Assembly (NCBI RefSeq): GCF_001855565.1
Contig: NZ_MKCR01000002.1
Location: forward strand, 124,001-188,000
DNA length: 64,000 nt
Origin: Chromobacterium amazonense
Lineage (GTDB): Bacteria; Pseudomonadota; Gammaproteobacteria; Burkholderiales; Chromobacteriaceae
Reading direction: 5' to 3'
In this document: piece by piece, positions 58,784 to 64,000 of the stretch
How positions within the stretch are numbered: position 1 is the first letter of the stretch
Layout of the letters: every line of letters starts with the position of its first letter
The notes under the pieces: model-generated
Told to the model about the DNA's origin: nothing
What the model saw: only the letters and a program-made list of their open reading frames with translations
Databases searched by the model: none
Made by a program: the position numbers and the translations under genes

Positions 58784-59221
58784 TCACCATGCGCCGCGCC
58801 CTCTCAGCCAGGCCTGGCCAGCGGTTTCATCCGTTCGTTTCTGTTCGGCGCGCTGCATTTGAAGCCGCCAATCCAGCGCAAGCGCTTCGCGCAATCGCCG
58901 CGCCTGCTCCTCGCGCCGGCGCGCCGCCTCCAACCGCCCGCGGCTGACTTCGGCATCGGCTTCCGCCAGCCGCAAATCCTGCTGTTGCGTCTGCTTCAAC
59001 CCGGCCAGATGGCTTTTGTAGCCGGCGCAGTTCATCGCCAGCGCCGGGTGGCCGGCGGCGGCCGTGGCGCCGCTGGCGGCATTCAATTGCTCCAGGCGTT
59101 CGATATTGCGGCGATAGCGTTCCTGCAGCCGGCGCTTGGCGGCCAGCTCGGTTTCCAGCTTGTCGCCGTCGCGACAGCGCAGCGTCAGCAACAGGTCCAA
59201 TTGGCGGATGGGCGGATTCAT
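58784..59221 (-). CDS. fliJ: Flagellar export protein FliJ
   Basis: 145 residues, almost entirely coiled coil (RDGDKLETELAAKRRLQERYRRNIERLEQL and RLEAARRREEQARRLREAL). FliJ couples the FliI ATPase to the export gate. The start overlaps the fliI stop by four bases. The family call is by helical pattern, size and the invariable position after fliI. Confidence 0.85.
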   Translation of the reverse strand: MNPPIRQLDLLLTLRCRDGDKLETELAAKRRLQERYRRNIERLEQLNAASGATAAAGHPALAMNCAGYKSHLAGLKQTQQQDLRLAEADAEVSRGRLEAARRREEQARRLREALALDWRLQMQRAEQKRTDETAGQAWLRGRGAW

Positions 59222-60531
59222 GCGCGGGCAAGCTCCTGCAGTTGATGGCGCGTCTCGGCAAACAGCGCGGCGTCATCCGCGCTTTGACGCAGCAGCGCCT
59301 CGATGCGCGGCTGCAGCCGCAGCGCGCGGTCGGTGGCCGGATCTGCGCCGGGCACGTAAGCGCCCAGCGGCAGCAAGCCGCGCACTTCTTGGTAGCGGCT
59401 CCAGGCCGCGCGCAAGTCGCGCGCGGCGGCGGCGTGTTCTTCATCGACCAGCTGGCTCATGCAGCGGCTGACCGAACGCGAAATATCGATCGCGGGATAG
59501 TGGCCGCGCTCGGCAAGCTCGCGGCTCAGCACGATGTGGCCGTCCAGAATCGCCCGCGCGGTGTCCACCACCGGGTCCTGCTGGTCGTCGCCCTCGGCCA
59601 GAACGGTGTAGATGGCGCTCATGCTGCCCGCGCCGCCTTCGCCGTTGCCGGCGCTCTCGGCCAGGCCGGGCAGCAGGCCGAACACCGATGGCGGATAGCC
59701 GCGCGTGGCCGGCGGCTCGCCCAGCGCCAGCGCCACTTCGCGCTGGGCCATGGCGTAACGCGTCAGCGAATCCACCAGCAGCAGCACATTGCGGCCGCAA
59801 TCGCGGAAATGAGCGGCGATGGCGTGGCACAGCTCGGTGGCCTTCAGCCGCATCAAGGGGGACTCATCGGCCGGGGCCACCACCAGCACCGCCTTGGCCA
59901 TCCCTGCCGGCCCCAAGGCGTGCTCGACGAACTCGCGCACCTCCCGGCCGCGCTCGCCGATCAAACCGACAACGACGACATCGGCCTCTGTATGGCGGGT
60001 AATCATGCCCAACAGCACGCTCTTGCCGACGCCGGAGCCGGCGAACAAGCCGACGCGCTGGCCGCGTCCTATGGTCAGCAAACCGTTGATGGCGCGCACG
60101 CCGACGTCCAGCGGCCTATCCACCGGCTTTTTCTTCAAGGGATTGATCGGGGGCGGATGGGCGGCCAGCGGCGCGTCGCCGGCCAGGCGGCCCTTGTCGT
60201 CCAGCGGTTCGCCCAAGCCGTTGACGATGCGGCCGAGCCAACCGTTGCCAATCATCAGGCCGCTATTGTCCGGGGCTGGCAAGACGCGCGCGCCGGTGGC
60301 CAACCCTACCGGCTTCTTGAACGGCATCAGGAAAGACACTTCGCGGCGGAAGCCCACCACCTGCGCCTGCAGCCAGCCGCCGCCGGCGGTTTCCACCAGG
60401 CAGCGCTGGCCGGTATGCAGCGGGCAGCCCACGCTCTCCAGCAGCAGGCCATTCACCCCCACCAGCTTGCCGCTGACGGTGGCGACCGGCGTTTCCGGCA
60501 CGGAAAGCTGGCTCAGCGCCTGGCGCAGCAT
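59218..60531 (-). CDS. fliI: Flagellum-specific export ATPase FliI
   Basis: 437 residues, F1-type ATPase fold. Walker A GLFAGSGVGKSVLLG (near 165), Walker B NVLLLVDSLTRYAMAQREVALALGEPPATRGYPPSVF, and the FLMPFKKPVGLATGARV N-terminal domain are clear. It powers early loading of export substrates. It follows fliH by three bases and overlaps fliJ by four. Confidence 0.96.
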   Translation of the reverse strand: MLRQALSQLSVPETPVATVSGKLVGVNGLLLESVGCPLHTGQRCLVETAGGGWLQAQVVGFRREVSFLMPFKKPVGLATGARVLPAPDNSGLMIGNGWLGRIVNGLGEPLDDKGRLAGDAPLAAHPPPINPLKKKPVDRPLDVGVRAINGLLTIGRGQRVGLFAGSGVGKSVLLGMITRHTEADVVVVGLIGERGREVREFVEHALGPAGMAKAVLVVAPADESPLMRLKATELCHAIAAHFRDCGRNVLLLVDSLTRYAMAQREVALALGEPPATRGYPPSVFGLLPGLAESAGNGEGGAGSMSAIYTVLAEGDDQQDPVVDTARAILDGHIVLSRELAERGHYPAIDISRSVSRCMSQLVDEEHAAAARDLRAAWSRYQEVRGLLPLGAYVPGADPATDRALRLQPRIEALLRQSADDAALFAETRHQLQELARA

Positions 60532-60534
60532 CGT

Positions 60535-61206
60535 TTAGCCCTCTTCCGCCATGAGCTGCTCGCGCAGGCTGCCCACGCAATGCTCCAGCCGCTGCTGGCA
60601 GCCGGCGTCGGCCTCGAATTCGACGCCGCGCACCCGGCATTCGCCCGGCGCCAGCGAGGCGTCGGCGCTCAGCTGCCATTGCGCGGCGCGCTCCGGCGCC
60701 AGCTCGCGGATGCGCTGGCACTCTTCCGGATTGAGCAGCACCTCCACCTCGCCCGGGCTATGCGCGCCCTGCGGCAAGGCGGCCAAGGTCTCTTCCACCA
60801 GGTCCAGAATCTGCACCGGCTTCAGCGCCAATTCGCAGCGGATCACCTGGCGCGCCACCTTGGCCACCAGATCGACGACTTCGTCGCGTTGCGCGGCCTG
60901 GTAATCGCGGCACAGCTTGCGCAATTGTTCGATGGCAGCCTCCAGCGGCGCCGCCAGTTGATCCAAGCCGGCCAGGGTTTCGGCGCGCGCGGCGGCGACG
61001 CCTTCGGCGCGGCCCTGCTCGAGGCCTGCCTGATAGCCGGCGTCGCGCCCGGCGGCCTCGCCGCTGTCAAAACCTTCGCGGTAGCCGGCATCCATGCCCT
61101 GGCGGAAACCGTCCGCGGCGGAGGCCTGCACCTCGGCCGCGGCGGCCGGCGCCAGCGGCGCGCCGTCTATCAGCGGCGGAAAGCGGAACGGTCTCCAGGC
61201 CTTCAC
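60535..61206 (-). CDS. fliH: Flagellar export regulator FliH
   Basis: 223 residues. A GxxxG-type repeat stretch (GFRQGMDAGYREGFDSGEAAG, then GYQAGLEQGRAEG, residues about 34-70) is typical of FliH and T3SS HrpE-like proteins. The C-terminal half (VVDLVAKVARQVIRCEL, VEVLLNPEECQRI) forms the peripheral-stalk-like domain that holds FliI. The start overlaps the fliG stop by four bases. Confidence 0.92.
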   Translation of the reverse strand: MKAWRPFRFPPLIDGAPLAPAAAAEVQASAADGFRQGMDAGYREGFDSGEAAGRDAGYQAGLEQGRAEGVAAARAETLAGLDQLAAPLEAAIEQLRKLCRDYQAAQRDEVVDLVAKVARQVIRCELALKPVQILDLVEETLAALPQGAHSPGEVEVLLNPEECQRIRELAPERAAQWQLSADASLAPGECRVRGVEFEADAGCQQRLEHCVGSLREQLMAEEG

Positions 61207-62261
61207 TCGACCACTTCCTCAGGGAACAGCTGCAGGTCGATCTCGCCGGCGTCGGCCAACTGCCGCACCTGGGCCATGATCTCGCGGCGCGCTTCCTCGA
61301 CCCGGCTCTTGGGCACCGGGCCCGAGCGGCGCATCGTCGCTTCGAAGTTCTGCGCCTGGCGGCGCGGCATGGTCTGGATGATGGCGTCGCGCACGGCAGG
61401 CTCGGCGCCTTTCAGCGCGATGGCCCACTGTTCCAGCGCAATGTCCTCGCAGATGCGCATCAGCACTTCTTCGGTCTGGCGCGACAAGATGAAGAAGTCG
61501 TACATCCTCGCCTCGATCTCGTCGACGATGTCCGGATCGTGCGCGCGCAGCAGCTCCATCATCCGGCTGCGGTCGCCCGGCAGGCGGTTGATGATGTCGG
61601 CGGTCTGCTGCATGCCCTCCACCGCCGTGCTCTGGGTGTGCAGGCTCTCCAGGCAGCGATCGACCAGCTCTTCCAGCTCGTGCAGCAGTTCGCGGTCCAC
61701 ATCCTTCAGCCTGGCCACATTGACCAGCACGCTGTCGCGGCTGGCGGCCGGCAAAGCGTCCACCACCTGGCCGGCCAAGGCCGGCGGCAGAAAGGCCAGG
61801 AACACCGCCTGCATCCGCACGTGCTCCACGGCGATGCGGTCGGCTAGCCATTGCGGCGACACCCATTGCAGCCGCGCCATCTTGGGACGGATGGCGTCGC
61901 CATAGATGGTGTCCAGCACGCTGCCGGCGATGTCGCCGCCCAGCGCCAGCTCCAGCGAGCGCTTGAGGAAGCTGCGGCTGGCGCCGTGCACTCCGCTCTG
62001 CTCGCGGTATTCATCAAAGAAGCGCTGCATGGTGGTTTTCACCGCGTCCACCTTGATGCCGCTCATGCCGGACATGGCCTGCGTCACCTGCAGCAGCTCC
62101 TCGCGGCTGAGGCAGCGCAACACGGCCGCGGCCGGCTCCTCGCCCATGCACAAGAGCAGCACGGCGGCCTGCTCGATGGCGCTCATCTGGCCATGGCCGG
62201 CAGGCGGTTGCGGGGGAACGTAAGCCGGGGATTCCGGCGGCGGATTATTGTTTGCGTCCAT
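61203..62261 (-). CDS. fliG: Flagellar motor switch protein FliG
   Basis: 352 residues. SAIEQAAVLLLCMGEEPAAAVLRCLSREELLQV is the N-terminal FliF-binding domain. The middle and C-terminal ARM-like domains follow, with the charged torque helix near VRDAIIQTMPRRQAQNFEATM. The N-terminal 25 residues are Pro-rich and may be an extension. It overlaps the fliF end by 17 bases. Confidence 0.95.
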   Translation of the reverse strand: MDANNNPPPESPAYVPPQPPAGHGQMSAIEQAAVLLLCMGEEPAAAVLRCLSREELLQVTQAMSGMSGIKVDAVKTTMQRFFDEYREQSGVHGASRSFLKRSLELALGGDIAGSVLDTIYGDAIRPKMARLQWVSPQWLADRIAVEHVRMQAVFLAFLPPALAGQVVDALPAASRDSVLVNVARLKDVDRELLHELEELVDRCLESLHTQSTAVEGMQQTADIINRLPGDRSRMMELLRAHDPDIVDEIEARMYDFFILSRQTEEVLMRICEDIALEQWAIALKGAEPAVRDAIIQTMPRRQAQNFEATMRRSGPVPKSRVEEARREIMAQVRQLADAGEIDLQLFPEEVVE

Positions 62262-63918
62262 TGTTCTGCACCCATTGCTTGACCACTTCCGCGACGCGCT
62301 CCGGCTCCTTGGCCGCCAGCCCCTTCAGGTGCTCCACCATCACATCCACCGGCGAACCGGCCGGCGGCAGATCGTAATTTTCCAAGAGCGGCACCACCGC
62401 GCTGTCGCCCGGCGCGGCGGCCAGCGCGGCCTGGCGCTGGGCCGCGGCCTCGCGCAGCGGACGGTTATCCAGCAGCGGGTCTTCCGGCGTCACGTCCAGT
62501 TCGTCCGGCGTATAGTCGCGGAGTTTGTGTTCGGCCAATTGGCGGGCCATCTTCAGCAGCGGCCGCGCCAGCAGCAAATAGGCCAACAGCAGCGCTACGG
62601 CATAGGCCGTCCAGCGCGCGCCTTCGTACCAGGTTTCCGGCTGCTGCCAGATCGGCTCCTCCTGCGGCGCGGCGGCGAAGTGAAGCGTGGACACCGCCAG
62701 CGCATCGCCGCGCTCGGCGTTGATGCCCAAGCCGTTGCGCAGCAGCTTGTCGATATTGGCCAGGTCGGCAGGCTGCCAACCCTTGCCGCCCGGCGCCGCG
62801 GCCTGGTTCAGCGCCACCGCAACGCTGAGGCGGCGCAGGGTGCCGCGCGCTTTCTTGATATTGGTGATGTTGCGGTCGTAGGCGTACTGGCGGGTGACGG
62901 CATTCTTGCTGTTGCCGGCTTTCTCGCTGGCCGCGCCGGACGACTCGGTATTGACCGGACGGTTGCTCAGGGAGCCGGGCACGCCCAACGCGGCGCGCTC
63001 GGTGCTGGTTTCCTCGCGCGAGGCCTCGTTGGTGACCTTGGGCGCTTCCCCGTATTTTTCGCGTGTTTCCTCGACGCGGTCGTTGTCCACGTCGGCCGTC
63101 ACGCTGACCTTGAAATTGTCGGCGCCCAAGACCGGCGTCAACAGGTCGCGCACATTCTGCAAGGCCTCCTGGCGGAAGCGCTTGGCTGCCTCGTTGTCGG
63201 TCGCCGCCAGATTGCCGTCGGCAAGATCGATGCGCCCGGACAGCAGCGCGCCGGCCTGATCCACCAGCGTCACCTGCGACGGCTCCAGCGTGGATACGCT
63301 GCCCGCCACCAGCTTGACCACGGCGGCGATCTGCTCATTCGACAACTGCTGGCCCGGCTTCAGCGTCACCACCACCGAGGCGGAGCCCTTCTCGCTGCCG
63401 GCAGTGACGAAAGAAGTGCTGCGCGGCAGCGAAAGATGCACGCGCGCGGCGCGCACCGGGTCCAAGGCCATGATGCTCTGCGCCAGCTCGCCTTCCAGGC
63501 CGCGGCGGAAGCGCACGTCCTGCACGAACTGGCTGACGCCCAAGGGGTCATTCTTGTCCAACAGCTCCAGCCCGGCCGGCAACTGCGCCACCACCCCCTT
63601 GGCCGCCAGCTGCATGCGCGCGCGGGCAAGGTCGGCATCCGGCACCAGCACCTGGCCGGTTTGCGGATGGATGCGGTACGGGATCTTGTCGGCATCGAGG
63701 GCCGCCATCATGTCGGCGCTGTTGACTTTCTCCTGGGCGCCGAACACCGGCTTGTAGCTGGCGTCGTCGCGCCACAACCACAAGGTGGCCGCCACGCTGA
63801 CGCCTATGGCCAACAGCACGATGGGCAGCAGCGTGCGCCAGGCGTTGTCCGGCAGCAGACGGCGGCCGGCCATTCTTTGTTGTACTGCGGCAAAGCCGCT
63901 GCGCAGTTGTTTGACCAC
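62245..63918 (-). CDS. fliF: Flagellar MS-ring protein FliF
   Basis: 557 residues. Two membrane helices flank a large periplasmic part: TLLPIVLLAIGVSVAATLWLW (28-48) and GARWTAYAVALLLAYLLLARPLL (about 440-462). Ring-building motifs include YKPVFGAQEKVNSADMMAALDADKIPYRI and ARVHLSLPRSTSFV. The cytoplasmic end (GLAAKEPERVAEVVKQW) binds FliG. The start is 11 bases from the fliE stop. Confidence 0.95.
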   Translation of the reverse strand: MVKQLRSGFAAVQQRMAGRRLLPDNAWRTLLPIVLLAIGVSVAATLWLWRDDASYKPVFGAQEKVNSADMMAALDADKIPYRIHPQTGQVLVPDADLARARMQLAAKGVVAQLPAGLELLDKNDPLGVSQFVQDVRFRRGLEGELAQSIMALDPVRAARVHLSLPRSTSFVTAGSEKGSASVVVTLKPGQQLSNEQIAAVVKLVAGSVSTLEPSQVTLVDQAGALLSGRIDLADGNLAATDNEAAKRFRQEALQNVRDLLTPVLGADNFKVSVTADVDNDRVEETREKYGEAPKVTNEASREETSTERAALGVPGSLSNRPVNTESSGAASEKAGNSKNAVTRQYAYDRNITNIKKARGTLRRLSVAVALNQAAAPGGKGWQPADLANIDKLLRNGLGINAERGDALAVSTLHFAAAPQEEPIWQQPETWYEGARWTAYAVALLLAYLLLARPLLKMARQLAEHKLRDYTPDELDVTPEDPLLDNRPLREAAAQRQAALAAAPGDSAVVPLLENYDLPPAGSPVDVMVEHLKGLAAKEPERVAEVVKQWVQNNGRKQ

Positions 63919-63929
63919 TTGCCCGCCCC

Positions 63930-64000
63930 TTACAGCTGCATCTTGATCAGCTCGTCCACCGCGCCGACCACTTTGTTACGCACCTGCATCAGCATGGAGA
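63930..64000 (-). CDS. fliE: Flagellar hook-basal body protein FliE (partial)
   Basis: Only the last 23 codons are in the window. They read SMLMQVRNKVVGAVDELIKMQL and then stop at 63930, a near-consensus FliE end. FliE joins the MS ring to the rod. The gene continues beyond the right edge and is the first of the fliE-F-G-H-I-J run seen here. Confidence 0.9.
   Translation of the reverse strand, partial: SMLMQVRNKVVGAVDELIKMQL

Noticed and set aside
58776-58787. 12-bp palindrome GTGAATATTCAC between fliJ and fliD
   Set aside because: It overlaps the fliJ stop and has no partner site or known motif, so chance is likely enough.

Overview
The window reads as a high-GC chromosome segment of a Betaproteobacterium of the order Neisseriales, most likely Chromobacterium or a close relative. 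The basis is gene content and order: pepA-holC divergent from lptF-lptG, glnD, a GH18 chitinase, the squalene genes hpnC-hpnD-hpnE and a lateral-type flagellar cluster. The genus is an inference; no 16S or database comparison was possible.

Left edge (1-6.5 kb): a decayed restriction island. The specificity gene hsdS is cut by an IS5-group element, hsdR is intact, and an Mrr-like nuclease gene carries an in-frame TAG. A frameshifted remnant follows, and the island abuts the 3' end of a tRNA-Thr gene. A second IS5 copy lies at 26.0-27.2 kb, directly at the stop codon of the qmcA-like gene.

Core (6.7-31 kb): a secreted Lys/His/Ala-rich protein; the pepA-holC-acidic protein-cobalamin adenosyltransferase run; lptF-lptG-glnD; two acetyltransferases and a hydrolase; a MaoC dehydratase behind a LiuR-like palindrome; guaC behind an attenuator-like leader; an orphan ParA, a HAD phosphatase, a DHH protein and YigZ; nfeD-qmcA; yciB-yciI-bolA; and three parvulin isomerases.

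Middle (31-47 kb): a chitinase with paired TGGTATT boxes, a DsbA-like protein, an MBL-fold protein divergent from a LysR regulator, a class II amidotransferase, a cNMP/CBS/DUF294 protein coupled to a DnaQ-type exonuclease, a Gln-rich protein behind a consensus sigma-54 promoter, a TPR-like protein, radA followed by an ECF sigma and zinc anti-sigma pair, a lipoprotein, and hpnC-hpnD-hpnE with an atypical SDR.

Right part (47-64 kb): tRNA genes (three identical Ala-GGC, one Glu-TTC), a cystine-type ABC transporter, then flgM-flgN-flgJ, a Crp/Fnr regulator and a minus-strand run fliE-F-G-H-I-J / fliD-S-T-K-L-fliA-motA-motB. This last order is that of lateral (laf/Flag-2) flagellar loci and runs off the right edge inside fliE.
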